Counted from the first letter of the stretch, positions 26,248-34,682 are shown. The stretch: 64,000 nucleotides of DNA from an uncultured Clostridia bacterium (GCA_937876375.1 CALEHY010000010.1:160215-224214); one strand, 5' to 3'. Translations and numbers: made by a program. Notes: generated from the letters alone by a model not told the origin.

Positions 26248-26704
26248 CTCTGTCAGCCTCCCTTATCTTATCTTTATTTGCATCAAAGTGTGCACTCTTT
26301 TCCTTTAGCAATGCTAGTGATTTAACTACACCATCGATGATTGCCTGTGGTCTAGCTGCACAGCCTGGTACATAAATATCTACTGGAATAACCTGGTCAA
26401 CGCCACCAAGAATGTTGTAGCAATCCTTGAATACACCACCATTGCAAGCACAGATACCGATTGCACATACAACCTTTGGCTCTGTCATCTGGTCGTAAAT
26501 TTGCTTTACAACGTCCTTATTCTGTGTGTTTACTGAACCGGTAATGAGCAAGATATCAGCATGCTTTGGGTTACCGGTGTTGATGATACCAAATCTCTCT
26601 ACGTCATATACTGGAGTAAGACAAGCGAGAACCTCAATGTCACAGCCATTGCAGGAGCTACCATCATAGTGCATAATCCAAGGGGATTTTGTTACGTCAG
26701 CCAT
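26240..26704 (-). CDS. echC: Ech hydrogenase small subunit EchC
   Basis: 154 residues, NuoB-like small subunit with the proximal [4Fe-4S] ligands: SSCNGCDIEVL (C18, C21), AIGICACNGGVF and VPGCAARP. It relays electrons from the ferredoxin subunit EchF to the Ni-Fe site of EchE. The ATG overlaps the echB stop as TAATG. It is shorter than small subunits of uptake hydrogenases since it carries only the proximal-cluster domain, as normal for group 4 enzymes. Confidence 0.96.
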   Translation of the reverse strand: MADVTKSPWIMHYDGSSCNGCDIEVLACLTPVYDVERFGIINTGNPKHADILLITGSVNTQNKDVVKQIYDQMTEPKVVCAIGICACNGGVFKDCYNILGGVDQVIPVDIYVPGCAARPQAIIDGVVKSLALLKEKSAHFDANKDKIREADRVE

Positions 26705-27585
26705 TATGCTACCTCCTTAATTACTTCAATAATGATTAGATTGATGGCACCTAATACAGCAGTAACGATCCATGTGTTACCTAGCATTGTGTGCCACTTT
26801 AGTCTTGCATTTGTGTTGTCTACTAGAATTTCTACGAAATAGCATACAGCAAGTGCAAAGATTGCAAGCACTACGCTCCACCATCTGTTGTTTAGGAAGA
26901 ATAGTGCAACTACACCAAGTAGGAATATATTCTCATACCAGTGTGAAATCTCTACGATACCAAACATTTGACCATTGAACTCGGTTGTGATACCCTTAAC
27001 CATCTCTTGATGAGCGTGGTGGCTAGTTGATAGATCGAATGGGTGTTTACGTAGCTTGATTGTTAGGATGAATAGGAAGCCTAGGAAGATACCTGGTAGG
27101 TAGATGATAGCAGGTGCTGTGTTAGACATAACGATTTCGCTAACTCTAAAGCTACCAGTTACAACATATAGACCGATTGTTGCAATAAGAACCATTGGCT
27201 CGTATGCAAGCATCTGTACCATTTCTCTGTTCGCACCCATGAATGAGTATGGAGAGTGACCACTTGAAGCTGCGATGATAAGGAATAGATTTGCTGTTGT
27301 GAGTGTAAAGAAGATAAGTAGCAAATCATATCCAGCAAAGAATAGTACACCTGTTAATATTACGAAAAATAGGAATGTAGTCAAATATAGCATTTGAATA
27401 CGGTTGATAACCTTTGTTTGCTTTTTGAAAAGCTTTGCAACGTCATATAGAGGCTGCATGATTGATGGACCCTTACGACCCTGCATTCTTGCACAAATCT
27501 TTCTGTCGATACCTGCAAGGAGCGCTCCAGCAAATGGTGCTAGTATTACATATGCAATAGCACTGATAATTGGCTTAATAATCAT
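26704..27585 (-). CDS. echB: Ech hydrogenase membrane subunit EchB
   Basis: 293 residues, NuoH-like protein with about eight membrane helices. It contains RKICARMQGRKGPSIMQPLY after the first helix and HPFDLSTSHHAHQEMVKGI, the conserved loop that contacts the soluble arm. It anchors the hydrogenase arm and takes part in ion movement. AGGAGGTGG precedes the ATG at 27585 by 6 nt, so nine additional upstream codons are rejected. The start overlaps the echA stop as TAATG. Confidence 0.95.
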   Translation of the reverse strand: MIIKPIISAIAYVILAPFAGALLAGIDRKICARMQGRKGPSIMQPLYDVAKLFKKQTKVINRIQMLYLTTFLFFVILTGVLFFAGYDLLLIFFTLTTANLFLIIAASSGHSPYSFMGANREMVQMLAYEPMVLIATIGLYVVTGSFRVSEIVMSNTAPAIIYLPGIFLGFLFILTIKLRKHPFDLSTSHHAHQEMVKGITTEFNGQMFGIVEISHWYENIFLLGVVALFFLNNRWWSVVLAIFALAVCYFVEILVDNTNARLKWHTMLGNTWIVTAVLGAINLIIIEVIKEVA

Positions 27586-29561
27586 TAGAATCCACCTCCT
27601 ACGATAACACAAGCAATACTAAATCCAACGATGAATACGATAGATACGATAGCACTTGCCTTGTACATTTTGTGCTCACCGAAGATATCCTCCATATACC
27701 AGTTGGTTAGGAACTCCTTCTTCTCATCACCGAATGAATCGATGAATCCAACCTGATCCTCTGTACCAGCACCGTTAAAGTAACGCTGTGCCTTAGGGAA
27801 TGGTCTGTTCTTTGCAATTAGAAGATATGTTAGGATTGGAACGATGAAAATCATTACAACCATGATGATTGTTAGCACGATATTTTCGCTAGATAGTACC
27901 TCTGATACTTCGTTGAAAACTGTCTGAATATATGGTAGAACAGCAATCTTTGAGATGAATGGGAATGTGAAGATGAGCAAAATCATCATTCCAGCGTGAG
28001 TGAATAGTGATACCCACTGATTAGCTGTGATAGTGTTCTTGTGACGCTTGTCAGCTGGGTTACTAGCAAGTACAGTAGCAAGCCACTTTGCCCAGTAGAA
28101 CAATGTTGTAGCAGAGCCGAAGCAGATGCAAAGCACAAGTAGTGTTGATACAATAGCGAGTAGTAGGCTACCACCATTTAGACCAGTATCAACGAAAGCT
28201 TTTAGAGCAGCCCACTTTGATACAAGCATACCGAATGGAGCGATGAACATACCACCGATACCAACAACAAGTGTCCATGTAAGGTATGGATATCTTCTTA
28301 CAAGACCGTGCATTGTCTCTATATCACGAGAGCCAGTCTGATGCTCGATTGAGCCAACTGTCTGGAATAGTAACGCCTTTGATACAGCGTGGAATATTAC
28401 TAGGAATATAGCAGCCCATACTGTCTCCTGTGTGCCGATACCAGCACAAGCAGTGATAAGACCAAGGTTAGATAGTGTTGAGTAAGCTAGCACCTTCTTG
28501 CCGTCTGATACTGTCATAGCAAGCATTGACATAGCAAGGAATGTTAGACCACCAACAAGACCAATCATATATCCACTGAACTCACCGCTCATAATTGGTG
28601 CAAGACGGATAAGTAGGTAAACGCCAGCCTTTACCATTGTTGCACTATGTAGTAGCGCTGATGATGGTGTTGGAGCAACCATCGCACCAAGTAGCCATTT
28701 TGAGAATGGTAGCTGTGCGCTCTTTGTTAGTGCACAGAATGCGAATAGTACTACTGGAATAATAACTACATTACCAGCCTTAGCTAGTAGGCCCTGCATA
28801 TCAAGAATACCAAACTTCATTCCTGATAGTACAACAGCAACTGACATTCCTAGACCACCAAGTAGGTTCATCCATAATGCTCTGAAGCAGTTGTGGATAG
28901 CTTCCTCTGTCTTTGTGTAGCCGATAAGTAGGAATGAGCATACGCTTGTTACTTCCCAGAAGAAATATAGCCATAGTAGATTGTTTGACATAACTAGACC
29001 AAACATAGCACCGATGAATACATACATAATAGCAAAGAAGAATGATCTTCTGTCCTTTAGCTCGGTGTGATGATGGTGATAATCGTCCATATAGCCACAA
29101 GCATATACAGTGATAAGTGTGCCAACGATAGCAATGATGAGCACCATAATTACTGTTAGCTGGTCAATGTATAGGTTGTTAATGTGACCCTCTGGCTCTT
29201 TGCCGCTGAATTCATACCAGAATTCCAAGCCAGTCTGAACGATTGATAATAGCGCAGCATAGTATTTTTTGTATTTGATACTAAGCACTGTTACCAAAAC
29301 AACAAGGAATACCTCTCCAGCAATCATGGCATAGTCCACTAGCTCGCATACTTTCATGCCGGCTAGCATACCACCCTCACTGACGGTCATTCCGTTCCCA
29401 CCCAGTGTGAAATAGCTGAGTGCAAATGATAGTGCGACAACGATAATTGACGCTGATGATACGTAGGTTATGATTTTCCTAGCTTTATTATTCTTGACTA
29501 TCGCAAGAAGAATAGCGCTGATGAAAGGAAATCCAACCAAAAAGGTTATCATACTCTCCAT
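27585..29561 (-). CDS. echA: Ech hydrogenase ion-pumping subunit EchA
   Basis: 658 residues, a NuoL/MrpA-family antiporter-like subunit with about sixteen hydrophobic helices. Typical segments include YFFWEVTSVCSFLLIGY, LTKSAQLPFSKWLLGAMVAP, SSALLHSATMVKAGVYLL and FHAVSKALLFQTVG, with Lys/Glu/His residues placed within helices as in proton-translocating subunits. It couples ferredoxin oxidation and H2 formation to export of H+ or Na+. First gene of the ten-gene ech-hyp operon. GAGGT precedes the ATG by 7 nt. The ion cannot be decided from sequence alone. Confidence 0.95.
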   Translation of the reverse strand: MESMITFLVGFPFISAILLAIVKNNKARKIITYVSSASIIVVALSFALSYFTLGGNGMTVSEGGMLAGMKVCELVDYAMIAGEVFLVVLVTVLSIKYKKYYAALLSIVQTGLEFWYEFSGKEPEGHINNLYIDQLTVIMVLIIAIVGTLITVYACGYMDDYHHHHTELKDRRSFFFAIMYVFIGAMFGLVMSNNLLWLYFFWEVTSVCSFLLIGYTKTEEAIHNCFRALWMNLLGGLGMSVAVVLSGMKFGILDMQGLLAKAGNVVIIPVVLFAFCALTKSAQLPFSKWLLGAMVAPTPSSALLHSATMVKAGVYLLIRLAPIMSGEFSGYMIGLVGGLTFLAMSMLAMTVSDGKKVLAYSTLSNLGLITACAGIGTQETVWAAIFLVIFHAVSKALLFQTVGSIEHQTGSRDIETMHGLVRRYPYLTWTLVVGIGGMFIAPFGMLVSKWAALKAFVDTGLNGGSLLLAIVSTLLVLCICFGSATTLFYWAKWLATVLASNPADKRHKNTITANQWVSLFTHAGMMILLIFTFPFISKIAVLPYIQTVFNEVSEVLSSENIVLTIIMVVMIFIVPILTYLLIAKNRPFPKAQRYFNGAGTEDQVGFIDSFGDEKKEFLTNWYMEDIFGEHKMYKASAIVSIVFIVGFSIACVIVGGGF

Positions 29562-29582
29562 TTTCGAACCTCATTTCTTTTT

Positions 29583-29613
29583 GACATTTTTTGCATTTTC
29601 GTGTAAAAATGTC
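29583..29613 (-). promoter_or_regulatory. Inverted repeat in the ech operon leader
   Basis: Nine-base arms GACATTTTT and AAAAATGTC, 13 bp apart, about 10 bp upstream of the echA ribosome site. It could be a repressor operator or a leader hairpin. It lacks a U-tail, so it is not a terminator. Confidence 0.5.
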
Positions 29614-29647
29614 GTGTATTTTCTAAGTATTAATTTATACCGGATAG

Positions 29648-29676
29648 ATATTAACATATTAGTATACAAAAATCAA
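29648..29676 (-). promoter_or_regulatory. Candidate promoter of the ech-hyp operon
   Basis: On the minus strand TTGATT (29676-29671) and TAATAT (29653-29648) with a 17-bp spacer. Boxes are moderate; the gap is AT-rich, so other starts are possible. Confidence 0.4.
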
Positions 29677-29719
29677 TTAATATATTTAATTATTTTAAAA
29701 AATATTTTACTTTTTTGTA

Positions 29720-29748
29720 TTGAATATTTAATACAATGTGATTATAAT
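29720..29748 (+). promoter_or_regulatory. Promoter of the polysaccharide deacetylase gene
   Basis: TTGAAT (29720-29725) and TATAAT (29743-29748) with a 17-bp spacer, 32 bp before the ATG, giving a leader of about 25 nt with a TGGAG ribosome site. Confidence 0.65.
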
Positions 29749-29780
29749 AAATCTACATTGAAAAGATTAATGGAGTTAAT

Positions 29781-31094
29781 ATGGCAAGAAAGATTAGATT
29801 AGTTGGCACAGCACTTTGTATATTAGTATTTTTGTGTGCTATTGTTGCTGTGTGTATCACTGGCTCGGTGTCTGTCGACAATGTGAAAAAATCCTCTGTT
29901 GTCGAGGTTTTTGACGAGTCAATTAATATTGAATGGAAGCCTGTATCTAATGCAGATGGGTATGAAGTTTATACCAAATCTGCTAATGAGAAGGATTATA
30001 CATTAGCACTAAAAGTTGGTGACAAAAAGGCGTCTAAGGCTACGGTTGATGGTCTTGTTCCTTATGTAAAATATGACGCATATATTGTTGGATATAGAGG
30101 CGCAGAGAACAAGAAGCATATTAGTCGAAAGGCTAGTGCATTTTCGTTCGAAACTTTGCCAAAATCACCAGAGATTATTGTCGACAGTGTTGACAAGGGT
30201 GAGCTCAAAATTGAGTGGGAAAAGATAGATAATTGTGCTGGATATGAGGTCTACTACAAGGGCGGCGATGATGAGGATACACAAATTATTTCTGATACCT
30301 CTACTACAAATCTTGATATGAAAAACAAGACCGTCAACACACAATATTCGGTAAAAGCAAGATCTTTTGTCTATAAAAATGAAGAAAAAATATATAGTCC
30401 TTGGTCAAAGGAAAAGAAAATTAAGATTGCCGAACTTAGAGTGCAGAGTAACACTATTGACCCTACCAAGCCAATGATTGCACTAACATTTGACGATGGT
30501 CCAGACTATAAGAATTCATCGAAGCGTATTCTTGATACACTTGAAAAATATAACGCAAAGGCTACCTTCTTTATGGTCGGTCAAAACGCAGCAAAAAACA
30601 AGGATAACCTTAAACGAAAGGTCGAGCTTGGTATGGAGATAGGCAACCATACATATGATCATAATCACTATGGCAAGAATGTTACTGCACAGGATATATC
30701 TAAGGCTAGTGATGCGATTTATAAGGCTTGTGGCGTTAAGCCTACGGCATTCCGCTCACCAGGTGGCAACACTACCTCAACTATTAGAGAGGAATGCAAG
30801 GCTGAGGGTATGCCACTTTACTACTGGAATTTGGATACACAGGATTGGAAATCTCGTGATGCTGACAAGGTATATAGGGTTGTTATGAAATATGCAGAGG
30901 ATGGCGATATCGTCCTAATGCATGAGATTTACGATTCAACAGCAGATGCTGTGGAAAAAATGGTACCAGCACTTATCAAACAGGGCTATCAGCTAGTAAC
31001 CTGTGAGGACCTTGTTAAATACAAGGGTGGGGCAGAGCCAAAGGCTGGCACACAGTATGTTAATGCACATACAGTAAGGAACAAAACAAGTTAA
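29781..31094 (+). CDS. Secreted polysaccharide deacetylase with fibronectin-type repeats
   Basis: 437 residues. An N-terminal hydrophobic segment (VGTALCILVFLCAIVAVCIT) acts as a signal or anchor. Two fibronectin III-like modules follow (INIEWKPVSNADGYEVYTK and LKIEWEKIDNCAGYEVYYK). The C-terminal NodB domain has ALTFDDGPDYKNS (catalytic Asp pair), GNHTYDHNHYG (metal-binding His pair), FRSPGGN, YYWNLDTQDW and IVLMHE. Such enzymes remove N-acetyl groups from GlcNAc or MurNAc in peptidoglycan, or from other extracellular polymers. All metal ligands are present. It is transcribed divergently from ech and ends at a hairpin. Confidence 0.9.
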   Translation: MARKIRLVGTALCILVFLCAIVAVCITGSVSVDNVKKSSVVEVFDESINIEWKPVSNADGYEVYTKSANEKDYTLALKVGDKKASKATVDGLVPYVKYDAYIVGYRGAENKKHISRKASAFSFETLPKSPEIIVDSVDKGELKIEWEKIDNCAGYEVYYKGGDDEDTQIISDTSTTNLDMKNKTVNTQYSVKARSFVYKNEEKIYSPWSKEKKIKIAELRVQSNTIDPTKPMIALTFDDGPDYKNSSKRILDTLEKYNAKATFFMVGQNAAKNKDNLKRKVELGMEIGNHTYDHNHYGKNVTAQDISKASDAIYKACGVKPTAFRSPGGNTTSTIREECKAEGMPLYYWNLDTQDWKSRDADKVYRVVMKYAEDGDIVLMHEIYDSTADAVEKMVPALIKQGYQLVTCEDLVKYKGGAEPKAGTQYVNAHTVRNKTS

Positions 31095-31116
31095 TCATTT
31101 TTACGGGTGAGCACCT

Positions 31117-31153
31117 ACCGACAGTCAGGCTATGGCTGTCGGTATTTTATTTT
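31117..31153 (+). terminator. Hairpin with T-rich tail between deacetylase and EamA genes
   Basis: Stem ACCGACAG / CTGTCGGT, 11-nt loop, then ATTTTATTTTA. It can end the deacetylase transcript, but it also lies directly before the EamA ribosome site and could be an attenuator. A small GGGTGAGCACC element precedes it. Confidence 0.7.
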
Positions 31154-31166
31154 AGGAGGATTATTT

Positions 31167-31592
31167 ATGTGGCAGATGATTTTACCACTTGCATTGGTAG
31201 TTATATCGAATTGCTTTTATCATATTGTAGCAAAAAAGACACCATCAGATGCTAACGCATTCTTGTCCTTGGCTATTACATATGGTATTGCTGGCTTGAT
31301 ATCGTTCTTGGTGTTTATATTTGGGTACCATAATTCAAGCATCACAGCAGAGATGAAGAGGTTGAATTGGAGTTCGTTTGCACTAGGTGTGATTATTATA
31401 GGTCTAGAGCTTGGCTATATTTTGGTATATCGTGCTGGATGGGACGTCAGTCGTGCACCACTGTATGCAAATGTTTGTCTTGCGATAGCGCTGGTGTTCA
31501 TCGGATTTATCGTGTTTAGAGAAACGATAACTCTTCGTCAAATTATCGGTATGGCAATTTGTATTGTCGGTTTAGTTGTTGTGACAATATAA
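31167..31592 (+). CDS. Small EamA/DMT-type membrane protein
   Basis: 141 residues with about four to five membrane helices: MILPLALVVISNCFYHIVAK, LAITYGIAGLISFLVFIFGY, ALGVIIIGLELGYILVYRAG, an APLYANVCLAIALVFIGFIV helix and IIGMAICIVGLVVVTI. This is one EamA repeat, the size of small multidrug-resistance-type carriers that work as dimers. Substrate unknown. GGAGGA sits 6 nt before the ATG at 31167; twenty earlier in-frame codons run through the hairpin and are rejected. It ends with a strong bidirectional terminator. Confidence 0.8.
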   Translation: MWQMILPLALVVISNCFYHIVAKKTPSDANAFLSLAITYGIAGLISFLVFIFGYHNSSITAEMKRLNWSSFALGVIIIGLELGYILVYRAGWDVSRAPLYANVCLAIALVFIGFIVFRETITLRQIIGMAICIVGLVVVTI

Positions 31593-31622
31593 AAAAGGAA
31601 TGGTTATTCCATTCCTTTTTTA
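31591..31622. terminator. Bidirectional terminator between EamA gene and rlmH
   Basis: 13-bp stem AAAAAAGGAATGG / CCATTCCTTTTTT with a 5-nt loop, A-run and T-run on either side, between convergent genes. It overlaps both stop codons. Confidence 0.9.
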
Positions 31623-32102
31623 TTTATGGTATTTGCTGTGATTTGAGATGGAGAATGCACGGTAGATTTGCTCTAGTAGTATTACTCTCATTAGCTGGTG
31701 TGGTAGCGTTAGCTTGCCGAATGATAGCTTTAACTTTCCTTGTGCTTTAACCTCATCGGACAGACCGAATGAGCCACCGATAATGAATGTTACCTCACCA
31801 AATCCATTTACAGACACATTCTCTAGCCTTTTTGAGAAATCCTCACTGCTCATTTGCTGTCCTTCTATGCACATAGGAATAACATATGAGCCCTTTGGGA
31901 TTTTTGCGATTATTCTGTCGCCCTCTTTTTGCTTTACCTGTTCAATTTCGTTATCTGATGGATTGTCGGAACAGCGTTCCTCGTTTATCTCTATAATATT
32001 TACCTTTGAATATGCACCTAGTCGCTTGATATATTCGTCACAAGCATCACGCAGGTACTTTTCTTTTAGCTTGCCTACAGCAATAATGTTTACTTTTATC
32101 AT
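31620..32102 (-). CDS. rlmH: 23S rRNA pseudouridine-1915 N3-methyltransferase RlmH
   Basis: 160 residues, the standard size. MIKVNIIAVGKLKEKYLRDA begins the SPOUT-class fold; VTFIIGGSFGLSDEV forms the knotted SAM site; FGKLTLPHQLMRVILLEQIY and AFSISNHSKYHK give the family C terminus. It methylates pseudouridine 1915 in helix 69 of the mature 70S ribosome. It overlaps the upstream walJ stop by 4 bp (ATGA), a pairing also found in other Firmicutes. Confidence 0.97.
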   Translation of the reverse strand: MIKVNIIAVGKLKEKYLRDACDEYIKRLGAYSKVNIIEINEERCSDNPSDNEIEQVKQKEGDRIIAKIPKGSYVIPMCIEGQQMSSEDFSKRLENVSVNGFGEVTFIIGGSFGLSDEVKAQGKLKLSFGKLTLPHQLMRVILLEQIYRAFSISNHSKYHK

Positions 32103-32887
32103 AGTACTATTGGTCTTTCACAATTTATTTGAGGGGATACATATAGCCTAAAGTCCTTGTTCTCCTCGTATCCGTTTTCTGTCAGTGCAGAGATGGTGGA
32201 TTGTCGTGCTAGGTCTGGAGTGTTGTTCTCTTGGCTGAGGTGGGATAAAACTATTCTAGTTGTGCCATTTTTAACTAGCTCCACAGCAAATTCGGACGCA
32301 GCAAAATTTGACAAATGACCTTTGGTCGACAGTATTCTTTGCTTTAGTGGGTATGGATATGGCCCGTTCTGTAGCATCATAACCTCGTGATTAGACTCAA
32401 GGAATACTAGATCAGAGCCGATAATGGTCTCCCTCGCAGAGTCGGTCACATATCCTGTGTCAGTGCATACAGATATGCTACGCTTGTCGGTCATATTAAA
32501 TCTGTAGCCTAGACAAGCAACACTGTCGTGGCTGTTCTCGAATGGTATGATATCACAATCTTTTATTTCTATCATATTAGTGATTGGCGTAATGCTCATT
32601 TCATCAGTCACATTGTCATAATATCTCATCTTGGCAATAACGTCTGGATGAGCGTATACTGGTAGCTTGTGTTTGGTAGCAAACACCCTTAGTCCGCTGA
32701 TATGGTCAGTGTGCTCGTGGGTGATGAATATGGCGTCAATATCGCTAGGGTTAACGCCGATTTCGTCCAGTGCTATGCCAAGCCTTTTTGCTGATACACC
32801 AGTGTCAACTAGGAACTTTGCCTCGCCACAAGATATGTATATTGAATTTCCTTTACTACCTGAAAACAGGTGACAACATTTTGACAT
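32099..32887 (-). CDS. walJ: MBL-fold hydrolase of the WalJ/YycJ family
   Basis: 262 residues with metallo-beta-lactamase motifs: FLVDTGVSAKRLGIAL, FITHEHTDHISG (metal-binding HxHxDH), FENSHDS, and VSVCTDTGYVT, ending with VLSHLSQENNTP. The family is a predicted 5' exonuclease or phosphodiesterase often linked to the WalRK cell-wall system in Firmicutes. Here it is with rlmH rather than walRK, as is common. The exact substrate is unknown. Two WalR-like boxes occur elsewhere in the window, which is only circumstantial. Confidence 0.88.
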   Translation of the reverse strand: MSKCCHLFSGSKGNSIYISCGEAKFLVDTGVSAKRLGIALDEIGVNPSDIDAIFITHEHTDHISGLRVFATKHKLPVYAHPDVIAKMRYYDNVTDEMSITPITNMIEIKDCDIIPFENSHDSVACLGYRFNMTDKRSISVCTDTGYVTDSARETIIGSDLVFLESNHEVMMLQNGPYPYPLKQRILSTKGHLSNFAASEFAVELVKNGTTRIVLSHLSQENNTPDLARQSTISALTENGYEENKDFRLYVSPQINCERPIVL

Positions 32888-32897
32888 AATATCTTCC

Positions 32898-32928
32898 TAT
32901 CAAAAAAGCACCCATTGGGTGCTTTTTA
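32898..32928 (-). terminator. Terminator of murA
   Basis: Minus-strand stem AAAAGCACCCA / TGGGTGCTTTT followed by TTGAT; it lies 10 bp past the murA stop and separates murA from walJ. Confidence 0.85.
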
Positions 32929-32937
32929 TTCTGTATC

Positions 32938-34227
32938 TTATCCTGCAGATTGAATTGCTTGTGGGTCCTCTGGAACGTCCACTCTTTTGATATCAGCACC
33001 AAGTGATGATAGCTTTGCAACAACGTCCTCATATCCTCTGTCGATATACTGAATATCCTCGACAACCGTTGTTCCGTCAGCAACCATACCAGCGATTAGC
33101 ATCGCAGCACCAGCACGCAGGTCAGTAGCCTTTACCTTTACACCAGTGAGCTGTGGCACACCAACGATAACAGCAACCTTGCCATCAACCTGAATATCAG
33201 CACCCATACGAAGTAGCTGACCAACATACTGGAAACGGTTGTCCCATACGCTTTCACTCAATATGCTAGTACCATTTGCAATACTTAGTAGCACAGCCAT
33301 CTGTGGTTGCATATCGGTAGGGAAGCCAGGGTGTGGCATAGTCTTTACATTACATTTTGTAAGGTTCTTGAAACGAGTTACACGAACAGCGTCGTCGTAC
33401 TCGATAATCTCTGCACCAGCTTCTTCTAGCTTTGCGCTAATGGATTCAAGGTGCTTTGGAATAACATTCTTGATTAGAACGTCACCGCCACATGCAGCAG
33501 CAGCTACCATATATGTTCCAGCTTCGATTTGGTCTGGGATGATGGAATATGTGCATCCGTGCATTTTTTCTACGCCACGAATTTTGATAACGTCTGTACC
33601 AGCACCTCTAACGTCAGCACCCATTGAGTTAAGGAAGTTTGCAAGGTCAACGATGTGTGGCTCCTTTGCAGCGTTCTCGATAACTGTAAGTCCTCTTGCT
33701 AGTACAGCGGCAAGCATAACATTGATAGTAGCACCAACAGATACAACGTCCATATAGATGCTTGTCCCGATTAGCTTGTCTGCGTTGGCACTAACCATAC
33801 CATCAATGATATCAATGTCAGCACCTAGCATCTCAAAGCCTTTAACATGCTGGTCGATAGGTCTAACACCAAAGTTACAGCCACCTGGCATAGCAACCTC
33901 AGCTTTCTTGAATCTACCTAGCATAGCGCCTATAAGATAGTAGCTAGCTCTGAAATGAGAGGTAAGCTCATATGGTACACTCTGGTAGTTAATATGTGAG
34001 GTATCAATCTCGATGGTATCACGATTGATTAGCTTGATATCAGCGCCCATACTGTCTAGTATCTCTATAATGAGCTGAACATCGCTAATCTGTGGGATAT
34101 TTTCAATTCTAACCTTGTCATTTGCAAGTATAGCAGCTGGGATGATGGCTACAGCAGCATTTTTTGCACCACTGATATTGACCTCACCGAACAGCTCGTG
34201 TCCACCTTTAATAACAAAATTTTCCAA
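32938..34227 (-). CDS. murA: UDP-N-acetylglucosamine 1-carboxyvinyltransferase
   Basis: 429 residues, EPSP-synthase-like fold. VNISGAKNAAVAIIPAAILA, the active-site loop MPGGCNFGVRPIDQH with the catalytic Cys, FPTDMQPQMAV, and the C-terminal DLRAGAAMLIAGMVADGTT and YIDRGYEDV are all present. It transfers enolpyruvate from PEP to UDP-GlcNAc, the first committed step of peptidoglycan synthesis. The start is TTG at 34227, preceded by GAGGGGG, with no closer ATG. The active-site Cys predicts fosfomycin sensitivity of this copy. A three-site WalR-like cluster lies about 245-270 bp upstream. Confidence 0.96.
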   Translation of the reverse strand: MENFVIKGGHELFGEVNISGAKNAAVAIIPAAILANDKVRIENIPQISDVQLIIEILDSMGADIKLINRDTIEIDTSHINYQSVPYELTSHFRASYYLIGAMLGRFKKAEVAMPGGCNFGVRPIDQHVKGFEMLGADIDIIDGMVSANADKLIGTSIYMDVVSVGATINVMLAAVLARGLTVIENAAKEPHIVDLANFLNSMGADVRGAGTDVIKIRGVEKMHGCTYSIIPDQIEAGTYMVAAAACGGDVLIKNVIPKHLESISAKLEEAGAEIIEYDDAVRVTRFKNLTKCNVKTMPHPGFPTDMQPQMAVLLSIANGTSILSESVWDNRFQYVGQLLRMGADIQVDGKVAVIVGVPQLTGVKVKATDLRAGAAMLIAGMVADGTTVVEDIQYIDRGYEDVVAKLSSLGADIKRVDVPEDPQAIQSAG

Positions 34228-34529
34228 TTCTCTGCCCCCTCGGATGGGTATATATAAATAGTATTAATTCTTTAAAATAATATATGTATAACAATACACA
34301 TTTGGCATTATATCAAAATAGTAGTATAAAATAAATAATATACCTACTATTTTATCTAAAATGTAATATATCATTTTTACTAAATATTCATATTGTGCCA
34401 AATTGACATACAATATCTTGTGTTGTGCAGAAATATACACTTGATCTGTCAAAATATTGTTATATTCACAAGTAACAAAAAGGTAACATAAAGTTACACA
34501 AATGTCAACACTATTTTGCCCAAAAATGC
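34228..34529 (-). promoter_or_regulatory. AT-rich region upstream of murA with WalR-like half-sites
   Basis: No gene is supported here. At 34472-34498, read on the minus strand, are TGTAAC, TGTTAC and TGTTAC; the last two are 5 bp apart, matching the WalR consensus (TGTWAH-N5-TGTWAH). A TTGACA-like box lies at 34452-34447, and a TATAAT-like box nearer murA, but no clean -35/-10 pair was found. The leader of murA could therefore be long. Confidence 0.4.
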
Positions 34530-34565
34530 AAAAAAGAGGCACAGAAAAATTCTTTTTTCTGTGCC
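34530..34565 (-). terminator. Terminator after the small peptide gene
   Basis: Minus-strand 12-bp stem GGCACAGAAAAA / TTTTTCTGTGCC with a 4-nt loop, followed by TCTTTTTTG. It lies 9 bp past the stop of the 31-codon gene and closes the pgm unit. Confidence 0.93.
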
Positions 34566-34574
34566 AATTATTGA

Positions 34575-34670
34575 TTATCCAAAAATTGCAATGATGCCAG
34601 CTGTTAGTCCGCTCAAAGCCATGAGTCCAGCTAGAACAATTGCAGTAATTTTTACCCAAGTTCTGTTCAA
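34575..34670 (-). CDS. 31-residue single-helix membrane peptide (small gene)
   Basis: A 32-codon frame on the minus strand, TTG start at 34670, translating to (M)NRTWVKITAIVLAGLMAL and then SGLTAGIIAIFG. It has a short basic head and one hydrophobic helix of about 22 residues, so it should insert in the membrane. GAGGAC at 34682-34677 gives an appropriate ribosome site, starting just after the pgm stop codon, and the terminator follows within 10 bp. These neighbours argue that it is a real gene in the pgm transcript. Function unknown. It may also be a toxin-like or regulatory peptide, but nothing in the sequence supports that. Confidence 0.7.
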   Translation of the reverse strand: MNRTWVKITAIVLAGLMALSGLTAGIIAIFG

Positions 34671-34682
34671 TTTGCTGTCCTC

